Shown: piece after piece, positions 1 to 6,434 of the stretch
Position numbering within the stretch: position 1 is the first letter of the stretch
Layout: every line of letters begins with the position of its first letter
Assembly (NCBI GenBank): GCA_002502365.1
Contig: DAOJ01000068.1
Location: 1-10,859 of the forward strand
Source: Euryarchaeota archaeon UBA106
Lineage (GTDB): Archaea > Thermoplasmatota > Poseidoniia > Poseidoniales > Thalassarchaeaceae
DNA length: 10,859 nucleotides
Direction of reading: 5' to 3'
Translations under genes and position numbers: made by a program
Notes under the pieces: model-generated
Seen by the model: the letters and a program-made list of their open reading frames with translations, nothing else
Database searches by the model: none
Told to the model about the DNA's origin: nothing

Positions 1-207
1 GAAAGTATTCGCCATCAATGTCTTTGCCAAACCGGGATAATCTTCGATTAGCATGTTTGCATTCGATAGAATACCAATGCTTACCCTTCGGAGGTTTTCT
101 TGCTTTCCAATGATAACTTTCGCCACTTCTCCCATCAGACCATTGGAGATCTGTGATACGGTTTGGATAAGTTCTCGGGACTTAGGGTCACTTGCAGCCA
201 TAGTCAT
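1..207 (-). CDS. MoxR-family AAA+ ATPase, N-terminal fragment (runs off left edge)
   Basis: The minus strand from 207 to 1 reads 69 codons without a stop. It contains VIIGKQENLRR (about residues 31-41) and LIEDYPGLAKT (53-63), which match the MoxR signature: the helix before the P-loop and a Walker A of the form PGLAKT. MoxR ATPases are cytoplasmic chaperone-like ATPases that usually act with a von Willebrand-A-domain partner to activate or mature other proteins; the partner would lie left of this window. The start at 207 is supported by AGGTG at 214-218, six bases upstream of ATG, the same spacing as at the ribosomal genes here. A second ATG at 201 is possible. Only the first part of the ATPase domain is visible, so Walker B and sensor motifs cannot be checked. 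Family call fairly sure; cellular role unknown. Confidence 0.8.
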   Translation of the reverse strand, partial: MTMAASDPKSRELIQTVSQISNGLMGEVAKVIIGKQENLRRVSIGILSNANMLIEDYPGLAKTLMANTF

Positions 208-233
208 CTGAGACACCTGTACAAGACGCGTGC

Positions 234-242
234 ATTATTTTT
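234..242 (-). promoter_or_regulatory. Candidate TATA box for the MoxR-like gene
   Basis: The minus strand reads AAAAATAAT here, centred about 30 bases upstream of the start codon at 207. This would place a transcription start near 212, just at the AGGTG ribosome-binding site. It lies in the 82-base gap after infB, in which I see no convincing terminator hairpin. Confidence 0.35.
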
Positions 243-289
243 GATACTTAAGCGCTGGGTGTCTATGAACGCAAAGTGATTCAAAGGCC

Positions 290-2068
290 TTAGCGTCCCC
301 AGAAATGGGAATCCTTCCGGTGTATTCCGGTTAATTCCTCCAAAACTTCCAATTCCGCTGCAGATAAGTCCATCTTTCTCAGCTTCTTTGCATGAGATTC
401 AGGTATGTCCACTAAGAGCACATCTTCCTCATCGATTTGCCTTCCAACAGTGACCCCATCGATGGCAACGGCGACCTCAGCACCTTGCTTTGCTTCCTTC
501 ATTGAATCCTGTCCCGAGCGTATGGATTTTATCTGTCCAATTCGCTCTCCATTCTTCAATAATCGCTGACCAACATGGATTCTTCCAGCGAGTACCCTTA
601 CTCCGACTACTGCAGGCTTTGAGACTCGGAAAGTATGGTCTGGAAGCAATAGAATTCTTCCAGGATATACGACTTGTTCTCGACTCTCTTCTTCTAATTC
701 CTTTGTTCGTTTTTCAACCCACTCTTCGCGTTCTTCGAGTATGTGATAAATGATGTCAGAGCCCAAATATTTCACACCATTTTCAGAGTTTTCAATCTCC
801 TCTTCTGCATCTGGTAGAATTTCTGTTGCAAAAGCTAGAATGATTCTATGAAGTGGGTCGTTAGAGTTCTCTGCAGTTCTAACATCTCGGCGATTTACCT
901 TACCGATACTCGCATGACGAATAGGAACTTCAAGTGAACGAAGCTCCTTGGCCAGAGCCTCTAGTCCACCAACAGTATCGGCCTTGATGGTCACTCCTTC
1001 CTCGTCCAATTCGACTGAAAGGTTGGCTTCTGCATCGGCTAGAGACATGGCTTCTTGGCGTTCTGTATCATTTGACACCACTCTTAGAGTAGTTCCTGCA
1101 AGAACTCCATCTAAATCCGGAGCCGAGATTTTCAGACCTGAAGCCGCATGTGCTGATTCGGTGTCGTCCCAACGATTTCCCGCATCTCTCATTTCTGACA
1201 TTCCACGCGGCGCGAACATTCCACGCACGTGTGTAGAGACCCCGCCTTCATCGGTAACGAGGACAATTTCGTCGCCTTTTTTGACCGAGCCGCGATATAG
1301 GATTACATCGAGAGTCTTTCCAAGTCCTCTTTCTTCTTTCATTTCTAGAACAGTTCCTTCACCAGCACCTTCGATATCGGTTAATTTGTCTTCCAAATAT
1401 CGCTCGGCAAGTCCAATTACGACCGCTAAGAGATCTTGGATACCTTCGCCTTCACGGGCTGAAATCGGAACAAGGGCGATTTCCTGCGTAAAATCCTTGA
1501 CTTTTGAGTACATTTCTATGTTAAATCCATGTTCTGCAAACTTACCGACTAAATCCCAATATCTTTGCTCAAACAAGGCTTGAGCATCCTTTGTTTGTTC
1601 TCTAACCGCCTGAGCCATAGAACGCCCGTGAACCGAATCCCAACCATGGATCCGGTCGACTTTGTTTGCAGCGATTACGAAAGGTGTCTTTGCTTGCTTT
1701 AGGATTCTTATCGATTCGATAGTTTGTGGTCGAACACCTTCCATCACGTCGACCATCAATATTGCAATATCTGCTAGCGCACCACCACGTGAGCGAAGTG
1801 TGGAAAATGAGTGGTGCCCGGGTGTATCGATGAAAAGCAGGCCGGGAGAATCAAATGACTTACCTCCAAGTAGAGGTGCACACAATTGGTTTAGCAAATC
1901 TGCTGGAACTTCTGTAGCACCAATGTGTTGAGTAATACCACCGGCCTCTCGATCCATTACGCTGGCTTGTCGGCCGGAACCTAATCCTCGTATGTGGTCT
2001 AAAAGTGAGGTTTTTCCATGATCTACGTGTCCTAGAACAGAGACGATTGGTTGACGGCGCCCAGACAT
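290..2068 (-). CDS. infB: Translation initiation factor aIF5B (IF2-like GTPase)
   Basis: A 592-residue cytoplasmic GTPase that promotes ribosomal subunit joining with initiator tRNA. GTPase motifs in order: G1 GHVDHGKT (13-20), G2 GGITQHIG (43-50), G3 DTPGH (81-85), G4 NKVD (135-138), G5 SAREGEG (203-209). Domain II follows from about 230, domain III (IKADTVGGLEAL, from 361) around 350-460, and domain IV (VYPGRILLLPD onward) from 467. Length is normal for the archaeal form, without an intein. I start it at ATG 2068 because GAGGTG (2075-2080) is six bases upstream; the in-frame GTG at 2077 is part of that site. It follows ndk by 40 bases, as in many archaeal genomes. Odd point: the residue after DTPGH is His, where Glu is usual. 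Identity is secure. Confidence 0.96.
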   Translation of the reverse strand: MSGRRQPIVSVLGHVDHGKTSLLDHIRGLGSGRQASVMDREAGGITQHIGATEVPADLLNQLCAPLLGGKSFDSPGLLFIDTPGHHSFSTLRSRGGALADIAILMVDVMEGVRPQTIESIRILKQAKTPFVIAANKVDRIHGWDSVHGRSMAQAVREQTKDAQALFEQRYWDLVGKFAEHGFNIEMYSKVKDFTQEIALVPISAREGEGIQDLLAVVIGLAERYLEDKLTDIEGAGEGTVLEMKEERGLGKTLDVILYRGSVKKGDEIVLVTDEGGVSTHVRGMFAPRGMSEMRDAGNRWDDTESAHAASGLKISAPDLDGVLAGTTLRVVSNDTERQEAMSLADAEANLSVELDEEGVTIKADTVGGLEALAKELRSLEVPIRHASIGKVNRRDVRTAENSNDPLHRIILAFATEILPDAEEEIENSENGVKYLGSDIIYHILEEREEWVEKRTKELEEESREQVVYPGRILLLPDHTFRVSKPAVVGVRVLAGRIHVGQRLLKNGERIGQIKSIRSGQDSMKEAKQGAEVAVAIDGVTVGRQIDEEDVLLVDIPESHAKKLRKMDLSAAELEVLEELTGIHRKDSHFWGR

Positions 2069-2108
2069 TTCAAACACCTCATGCTCAATCCTCAGTCAAG
2101 TCGTAATT

Positions 2109-2561
2109 TCACTCGTAAATCTGGCTCTCTGCGTCGCGAACCCAATCAATTGTTCCCTCAGGGAACCATAATCCCAATTCGAATGCAGCGGTATCCTCAC
2201 CGTCTGAACCATGGATTATGTTGTGGCCGATATCCATTGCGAAATCTCCTCGGATCGTTCCTGGAGCGGCCTCGCGTCCATTGGTTGGACCGATGATGTT
2301 TCTAGCCACTGAAATTGCGTCAACACCATTCCAAGCCATAGCAACTACTGGACCTGATGTGATAAATTCGATTAGTCCTGAGTAAAATGGGCGCTCTGAA
2401 TGAACTGCGTAATGACTTTCTGCAAGTTCCATTGAAGGGGTTAGTTGGCGTAGACCAACAAGGCGCAGTCCCTTGTTTTCGAAGCGTTGGATGATGTTTC
2501 CAACTAGGCCTCTTTGTACTCCATCAGGCTTCACCATTACGAACGTCGTCTGCATTCCCAT
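2109..2561 (-). CDS. ndk: Nucleoside diphosphate kinase
   Basis: A 150-residue cytoplasmic enzyme that transfers phosphate from NTPs to NDPs through a phospho-histidine. Visible family marks: FVMVKPDGVQRG near the N-terminus (7-18), NGREAAPGTIRGDF (94-107), and the active-site block NIIHGSD with His117. The length equals the usual one of about 150 residues. The start is chosen at ATG 2561 (MGMQTTF); ATG 2555 is also possible. A TTG-initiated form from 2591 would translate through the purine-rich ribosome-binding site (GGGAGGG at 2573-2579), so it is unlikely, though the 11-base spacing to 2561 is long. It sits just before infB in the same direction and is part of the conserved archaeal L7Ae-S28e-L24e-Ndk-aIF5B cluster, here separated from its ribosomal part by the hydrolase gene. 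Confidence 0.96.
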   Translation of the reverse strand: MGMQTTFVMVKPDGVQRGLVGNIIQRFENKGLRLVGLRQLTPSMELAESHYAVHSERPFYSGLIEFITSGPVVAMAWNGVDAISVARNIIGPTNGREAAPGTIRGDFAMDIGHNIIHGSDGEDTAAFELGLWFPEGTIDWVRDAESQIYE

Positions 2562-2604
2562 GATGCGGGCGACCCTCCCCTCCTTTTTCAATCAAACTCG
2601 TTTG

Positions 2605-2614
2605 GAAAATTTAG
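2605..2614 (-). promoter_or_regulatory. Candidate TATA box for ndk-infB
   Basis: The minus strand reads CTAAATTTTC, about 48 bases upstream of the ndk start. A start of transcription 25-27 bases downstream would fall at about 2583, at the edge of the GGAGGGGAGGG ribosome-binding region. A local promoter is needed because the plus-strand hydrolase gene separates ndk from the ribosomal genes. The motif is AT-rich but not a strong consensus. Confidence 0.3.
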
Positions 2615-2644
2615 ACTTCTAATAGACGGACTCAAGAATAGGGT

Positions 2645-2660
2645 GTACTTGCGCTAGTAC
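2645..2660. repeat. Imperfect 16-bp palindrome just before the hydrolase start codon
   Basis: GTACTTGCGCTAGTAC is palindromic except for one T:T pair in each half (arms GTACT/AGTAC, core GCGC). It ends two bases before ATG 2662, between the divergent ndk and hydrolase genes, a position where a repressor could block initiation. A chance palindrome is quite possible. Confidence 0.3.
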
Positions 2661-2661
2661 A

Positions 2662-4686
2662 ATGGGCGAAGACTGCTGCGATGGAGAGCATGGCCCAGAG
2701 GGCCATGTCCATAAAGAAAATCAGAATCAAAATAATCCTGTATTAGATGCGGAATTAATACTTGAAGACGACTCACCTCAAATTCCATCATCAGAAGTTC
2801 CACCCATAGGCGAAGTCATTGGTGACCTTTTAGATTCTAGGGGGTTAGACAGGCATAGTATAGCAATAGCAGCAGGCGCATTAGCAGTTGTCGGAATCCT
2901 TCTAGCAGTAATTGTCCAATCAGTTATTTTCGATGACATCGTTGACGATGTTAAACAAGAACTTGGAATTTATGAGAGAGTCCCAGTATGGGAACGTAGT
3001 GAATGGCCATATATTACTGATCAACCACATTCCTTCGTTATGGAATTCGGTTCATACACTCTCAAGGAGACAGATAATGAATGGAACTCAACTCATCACT
3101 TTGTTGAATTTGATTTACCACTTTCAGAAGGTGGTGCCGCTCCTAACGGTAAAGTCAGCCTGGGACTTTGGCTTCCGGATGTTCCGGAAGGAGTAAAAGT
3201 CCCTGTAATTGCTGAATTCGGCCCATATTTCGATGAAACTTCAGTTCAAACGGGTCCTGTTGAAGAACCCGGAACATGGCTTGGTAGCATGATTATTGAT
3301 CAGATATTACCTCATGGTTATGCATTTGCTCAAGTTTCTGTGATGGGTACAGGACGTTCAAATCATTGCATGGATTTGATGGGTAATGCTGAGCAATTAG
3401 GGGTTGACGCAGCGGTCACATGGCTTGGCACGCAGGATTGGTCGAATGGACGAGTTGCCATGATTGGCAAGTCTTACGATGGCTCGACACCTTGGCAAGC
3501 TGCAACATTTGGCAATGAGCACCTCGCGACAATTGTTCCAATTTCAGGGCTCATTGGTGTGATGGAATTGATGTGGAAGAACGGTTCATCCGAGGCCAGA
3601 GCACCAATTATGCACAATGGGGTCTATGGCTCGTATGGAATCGATGGAGATTCAGAAGACATCGGTAACATGTGTCCGGACTACATCATCGGTCCTGGAA
3701 CTGGCGTGGCGGCTTGGATGTGGGGTGGTGAGGCTGCAGGAACATACTGGAAGGAACGATATTTCCTAGACCGTGTCCTAGCCAATTATCAGGGTTCAGT
3801 ATACTTAATTCAGGGAATGCATGACTGGAATGTAGATCCACATATGGCGATTCCAGTGATTAACCAACTCAAAGATGCTGGGATAGAATCGAAAGGCCTG
3901 TTCGGGCAATGGGATCACGATTATCCAGACCGACCTGATTATCACTTCGATAGATCGGGAGAAGGTCGAGGTCGCGAGGGTTACCCCCAAATGACTCGCT
4001 TCGATTGGATGCAAGACCTTCTCGAGTGGTTCGATTACTATCTATTAGACAGAGGAGAACAACCAGGATTATGGGTCGAGATTCAAACTAACCAAGGGCA
4101 GTGGCGTCTAGAAGACCGTTACCCGCCAGAAGGAATGACAACTCTTGCCCTTGACCTAGGTGGTTCTTTGATGAATGTTGGAGGGACAACTTCGATTCTT
4201 CCGAATGGTGCCACAGGTCCAGTTTATGAGACCGAACCATTGGAAGAAGACATCTGGATTGCTGGACTTCCAAGACTTCATATCGATGTAACTACGGCAA
4301 CCGTTGGAGGGCAAATTTACGCATTACTGGAAGACTGTAACGAAAATGGCTCATGTATACACATAGGCCATGCAATCATGGATTTGCGCTATCATGAAGG
4401 TGGCACAAATGAGCAAACATGGTTACCAATAATTGAGACAATTAACGCCAAGATGGAATTCTTCTCTTTGGATGCTCAAGTCTCTGCAGGTCACACGATT
4501 AAACTCAGTCTAGCGAGTACCGGTGAGGATTATCTTCCTGCCTCTACAAGCTCTGTAGTAACTATTCAGGAGGGTGCTGGTTCGAATCTTCTACTAGATC
4601 TAATCGACCCGAATGAAAAAATTCTCTTCGAACCACCTATGTGCACACACAGTTCATGTACTGATTGGACAAACCAAACGGCTTGA
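2662..4686 (+). CDS. Membrane-anchored CocE/X-Pro dipeptidyl-peptidase-like alpha/beta hydrolase
   Basis: A 674-residue protein. Residues 1-63 are acidic, with a Cys/His-rich start (DCCDGEHGPEGHVH, 4-17). One hydrophobic helix follows at about 66-90; with R60 and R64 on its N-side the catalytic part should face outside. The hydrolase domain (about 145-465) shows the expected Ser-Asp-His set: GKSYDG (Ser271), GMHDWNV (Asp388) and GQWDH (His419), plus the MGTGRS stretch (228-233) typical of the S15/CocE fold. Residues about 490-640 look like the C-terminal beta jelly-roll of this family. Members cleave X-Pro dipeptides or esters/acyl groups; the substrate cannot be told. It runs opposite to the translation cluster and ends one base from the csp stop codon. 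Peptide scavenging at the cell surface is a reasonable inference for a heterotroph. Confidence 0.85.
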   Translation: MGEDCCDGEHGPEGHVHKENQNQNNPVLDAELILEDDSPQIPSSEVPPIGEVIGDLLDSRGLDRHSIAIAAGALAVVGILLAVIVQSVIFDDIVDDVKQELGIYERVPVWERSEWPYITDQPHSFVMEFGSYTLKETDNEWNSTHHFVEFDLPLSEGGAAPNGKVSLGLWLPDVPEGVKVPVIAEFGPYFDETSVQTGPVEEPGTWLGSMIIDQILPHGYAFAQVSVMGTGRSNHCMDLMGNAEQLGVDAAVTWLGTQDWSNGRVAMIGKSYDGSTPWQAATFGNEHLATIVPISGLIGVMELMWKNGSSEARAPIMHNGVYGSYGIDGDSEDIGNMCPDYIIGPGTGVAAWMWGGEAAGTYWKERYFLDRVLANYQGSVYLIQGMHDWNVDPHMAIPVINQLKDAGIESKGLFGQWDHDYPDRPDYHFDRSGEGRGREGYPQMTRFDWMQDLLEWFDYYLLDRGEQPGLWVEIQTNQGQWRLEDRYPPEGMTTLALDLGGSLMNVGGTTSILPNGATGPVYETEPLEEDIWIAGLPRLHIDVTTATVGGQIYALLEDCNENGSCIHIGHAIMDLRYHEGGTNEQTWLPIIETINAKMEFFSLDAQVSAGHTIKLSLASTGEDYLPASTSSVVTIQEGAGSNLLLDLIDPNEKILFEPPMCTHSSCTDWTNQTA

Positions 4687-4687
4687 A

Positions 4688-4879
4688 TCATTCAGTTTTC
4701 TTCACATTTACGGCGTTCGGGCCTTTAGGGCCTTCTCCGATTTCATACTCTACGGTGTCACCGTCTTTGATTTCTCCTTCCACCTGACTCTTGTGGACGA
4801 AAATATCCTCACCGTCTTCTTGTTGGATGAATCCGAACCCCTTTATTCTGTTGAACCATTTTACTGTGCCTTGCGCCAT
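4688..4879 (-). CDS. csp: Cold-shock-domain protein (CspA type)
   Basis: A 63-residue single cold-shock domain that binds single-stranded RNA/DNA and probably works as an RNA chaperone. MAQGTVKWFN opens the protein, followed by RNP1 KGFGFI (about 15-20) and RNP2 DIFVH (about 27-31), and the usual end GPKGPNAVNV. The length fits bacterial CspA-type proteins; such genes are patchy in archaea and generally thought to have come from bacteria. I start it at ATG 4879; the upstream in-frame extension has no family similarity. No Shine-Dalgarno is visible, and a TATA-like box lies about 27 bases before the ATG, which suggests a leaderless transcript. It follows rpl24e by 67 bases and converges with the hydrolase gene, the two stops being one base apart. 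Confidence 0.93.
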   Translation of the reverse strand: MAQGTVKWFNRIKGFGFIQQEDGEDIFVHKSQVEGEIKDGDTVEYEIGEGPKGPNAVNVKKTE

Positions 4880-4900
4880 GAGATAAACTCGAAGGTCAAG

Positions 4901-4910
4901 AGTATTTGAT
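4901..4910 (-). promoter_or_regulatory. Candidate TATA box for csp
   Basis: The minus strand reads ATCAAATACT, centred 26-27 bases upstream of the csp ATG at 4879. With the archaeal TATA-to-start distance this puts the transcription start on or next to the ATG, in line with the absence of a ribosome-binding site. It suggests csp can be transcribed apart from the ribosomal genes. Confidence 0.4.
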
Positions 4911-4946
4911 GTAACAGGGTCACTAGTTGCCAATAGCCGGCAATAT

Positions 4947-5138
4947 TCACTTGATTCCGCCTTTCTCATATCGGCGGGTCCACTTCAATCTTCGAGGATT
5001 ACGCTTTAGGTTCAAGTGGTTCTTGCGAGCCTTACTATCCTTAAACCAAAAGACAGTACCATCGCGCTTGATAAACATCATACCAGTACCTGGCTCGATT
5101 TCTTCATGGGTGAAGTTGCAAACTCTTCGCTCTGGCAT
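4947..5138 (-). CDS. rpl24e: Large-subunit ribosomal protein eL24 (L24e), zinc-site-depleted
   Basis: A 63-residue protein of the 50S subunit. Family marks: an N-terminal Cys-containing turn, IEPGTGMMFIKRDGTVFWF (about 14-32), and the basic tail NPRRLKWTRRY. Canonical archaeal L24e carries a zinc ribbon of the type C-x-x-C ... C-x-x-x-C. Here only the first Cys (C7) remains; the second is Thr, and the WFCSSKC-like pair is WFKDSKA. So zinc binding by the usual ligands is probably lost. The start is ATG 5138, with GAGGTG (5145-5150) six bases upstream; this site overlaps the rps28e stop codon, which implies tight coupling. The GTG at 5147 belongs to the site. It lies ten bases after rps28e. Confidence 0.93.
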   Translation of the reverse strand: MPERRVCNFTHEEIEPGTGMMFIKRDGTVFWFKDSKARKNHLNLKRNPRRLKWTRRYEKGGIK

Positions 5139-5148
5139 ATCATTCACC

Positions 5149-5370
5149 TCATCGTGCGCTTAGGCGACGAGCCTCGCGACCTGTGTCCTTGAGCATTAGA
5201 ATATCGCCGATCCTTACTGGACCGACTACGTTTCGAGTAATTATGCGACCAACGTCGCGAGGGTTAGGTGCGTCGTTTACGCGCACCTTGACTTGTGTTG
5301 CCTCACCAGTCATACCGGTGCGACCAACAATTTCAACGACCTCTGCGGGCCATGCTTCCACTTCTGCCAT
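5149..5370 (-). CDS. rps28e: Small-subunit ribosomal protein eS28 (S28e)
   Basis: A 73-residue OB-fold protein of the 30S subunit. The hallmark segments are present: EVVEIVGRTGMTGEATQVKV (about 11-30), NVVGPVRIGDILML (48-61) and the C-terminal REAR(R)L block. Length is close to the usual archaeal 70 or so. GGAGG at 5378-5382 lies seven bases before ATG 5370. It is the second gene of the cluster, 33 bases after rpl7ae and 10 before rpl24e, the order commonly found in archaea. Confidence 0.96.
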   Translation of the reverse strand: MAEVEAWPAEVVEIVGRTGMTGEATQVKVRVNDAPNPRDVGRIITRNVVGPVRIGDILMLKDTGREARRLSAR

Positions 5371-5403
5371 CTGACTTCCTCCGTTAATTCCGATTCAGTT
5401 ACT

Positions 5404-5784
5404 TCAGGCAGACAGAGTCTCAAAATGTCCCTTGACATCGTTGAAGCGCTCAGCACCATCTTTGCTAACATCCATCACCGCAATAGCAGCCGTACGTGTG
5501 CCTGTTGGCATTCCAGCAGCCTCAGCTAAGTATGATTGATCTTCTACGTAAATGAACGGGATTTCCTTCTCTTTGCAAATCATTGGGATGTGAGCTAGAA
5601 GCTCACCTGGGTTGACATTTTCTGCCATGACTACCATCTGCGCTGTACCGCGCTCGGCAGCCTTGGTTACTTCGTTAGCACCTCTCTTTAGTGCTCCGCG
5701 TCCGTCTTTTCCTAGGGCCTTTACCATCTCGTAGACTTGCTCTTGCACGTCTTGTGGGGTCTCATATGCTATGTGTACACTCAT
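5404..5784 (-). CDS. rpl7ae: Large-subunit ribosomal protein eL8 / L7Ae, K-turn RNA-binding protein
   Basis: A 126-residue protein. In archaea L7Ae binds kink-turns in 23S rRNA and is also the core protein of box C/D and H/ACA guide RNPs and of RNase P. The RNA-binding signature GANEVTKAAERGTAQMVVMA (about 35-54) and the NPGELLAHIP and IPFIYVED segments are present. I begin it at ATG 5784, because GAGGAGTG (5791-5798) is six bases upstream; the in-frame GTG at 5793 is the end of that site. It is the first gene of the translation cluster, with its own promoter (TATA box 5828-5836), and 78 bases separate it from the unknown gene upstream. Confidence 0.96.
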   Translation of the reverse strand: MSVHIAYETPQDVQEQVYEMVKALGKDGRGALKRGANEVTKAAERGTAQMVVMAENVNPGELLAHIPMICKEKEIPFIYVEDQSYLAEAAGMPTGTRTAAIAVMDVSKDGAERFNDVKGHFETLSA

Positions 5785-5827
5785 TGGATTCACTCCTCAT
5801 GTGGGGTAGTCCGGCGCACGGCGTGGC

Positions 5828-5836
5828 TAATATAAA
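5828..5836 (-). promoter_or_regulatory. TATA box for the rpl7ae-rps28e-rpl24e cluster
   Basis: The minus strand reads TTTATATTA, a good archaeal TATA box and the best one in the window. Its centre at 5832 predicts transcription from about 5806, giving a leader of about 22 bases that holds the GAGGAGTG ribosome-binding site. Position, strength and leader length agree with one another. Confidence 0.65.
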
Positions 5837-5843
5837 CGCAGCG

Positions 5844-5861
5844 GATTACCTTACGGTAATC
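5844..5861. repeat. Perfect 7-bp inverted repeat upstream of the rpl7ae TATA box
   Basis: GATTACC-ttac-GGTAATC has perfect 7-base arms and a 4-base loop. It starts 8 bases upstream of the TATA box of the ribosomal cluster and begins one base after the stop codon (5863-5865) of the unknown gene. It may be an operator next to the TFB-recognition region, or a hairpin at the end of the prs-unknown transcript; there is no T-run after it on the minus strand. Confidence 0.45.
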
Positions 5862-5862
5862 G

Positions 5863-6432
5863 TTAGGCACTCTCTATCATGGAGCGTAAACGAACTGATG
5901 AGGGTTTTTTTGGAGGCTCACTAAATCCGAAACAAGCGTTGATTTCGAAATTTCGAGCATTTCCTAGGTTTTTTCCATCTAGATATGCGGAAGCATGTTT
6001 TATTTTCGAAAGATAATAGATACAATACCATTCTTTTAGCCCATTACAAGTTAAACCGTGGGTACTAGTCCCAAAGAATGCCTTCGCAAACCATTGTTCT
6101 ACCGTTGAGATGAACCATCTTGGTCTAGGGATTGGTAATCCAAATCCGATACCCCATCGTAATTTTATTTCCAATGGTGGAGCTTTAATTTCGATACTCT
6201 TTGATTGCCTATTTACTTCCATAGGCACAATATGAACTTCTTCAAAATTATACAATGATGAAACGTATTCAGCGTGTTCTTGGCTCGGGGAGAGCAATAC
6301 TCTTGTTCCATCCGGTTTAGCCCACATAACGTTAGTGAATGAGCCCAAAGGAGAATGCTCCCAATCTCCAATTACAATCCGGTCGCCACTTGCGAAACCA
6401 GAAGAAGAAATTCTACCTTCAAAGATATTCAT
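5863..6432 (-). CDS. Conserved-looking protein of unknown function
   Basis: I cannot assign a function to this 189-residue protein. It begins with MNIFEGRISSSGFASGDRIV, then a stretch SPLGSFTNVMWAKPDGTRVLL (28-48) that reads as a compact beta-rich domain, a region with many Trp/Phe/Pro (about 93-120), and a C-terminal segment with EWYC, an alanine/leucine-poor helix and GFSEPPKKPSSVR. No signal peptide, membrane helix or nucleotide-binding loop is evident. From memory, unverified, similar short proteins (FxGRI...DVMxxxPDGxRVLLAP) are annotated as hypothetical in actinobacteria. It starts two bases after the prs stop, with GGAG (6438-6441) five bases before ATG 6432, so it is almost surely co-translated with prs. 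That pairing hints at nothing specific beyond co-expression. Confidence 0.75.
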   Translation of the reverse strand: MNIFEGRISSSGFASGDRIVIGDWEHSPLGSFTNVMWAKPDGTRVLLSPSQEHAEYVSSLYNFEEVHIVPMEVNRQSKSIEIKAPPLEIKLRWGIGFGLPIPRPRWFISTVEQWFAKAFFGTSTHGLTCNGLKEWYCIYYLSKIKHASAYLDGKNLGNARNFEINACFGFSEPPKKPSSVRLRSMIESA

Positions 6433-6434
6433 GA

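Noticed and set aside
948..1583. 211-codon plus-strand ORF inside infB
   Set aside because: It lies antisense to the highly conserved aIF5B gene, and its Ser/Arg/Pro-rich composition is what the complement of an acidic coding region gives.
2562..2591. TTG-initiated extension of ndk (MKKEGRVARI...)
   Set aside because: It would translate the GGAGGGGAGGG ribosome-binding region, and 150 residues from ATG 2561 equals the usual family length.
4880..4969. In-frame 30-residue N-terminal extension of the cold-shock protein
   Set aside because: Cold-shock domains begin at MAQGTVKWFN-type starts, and a TATA-like box falls inside the extension.
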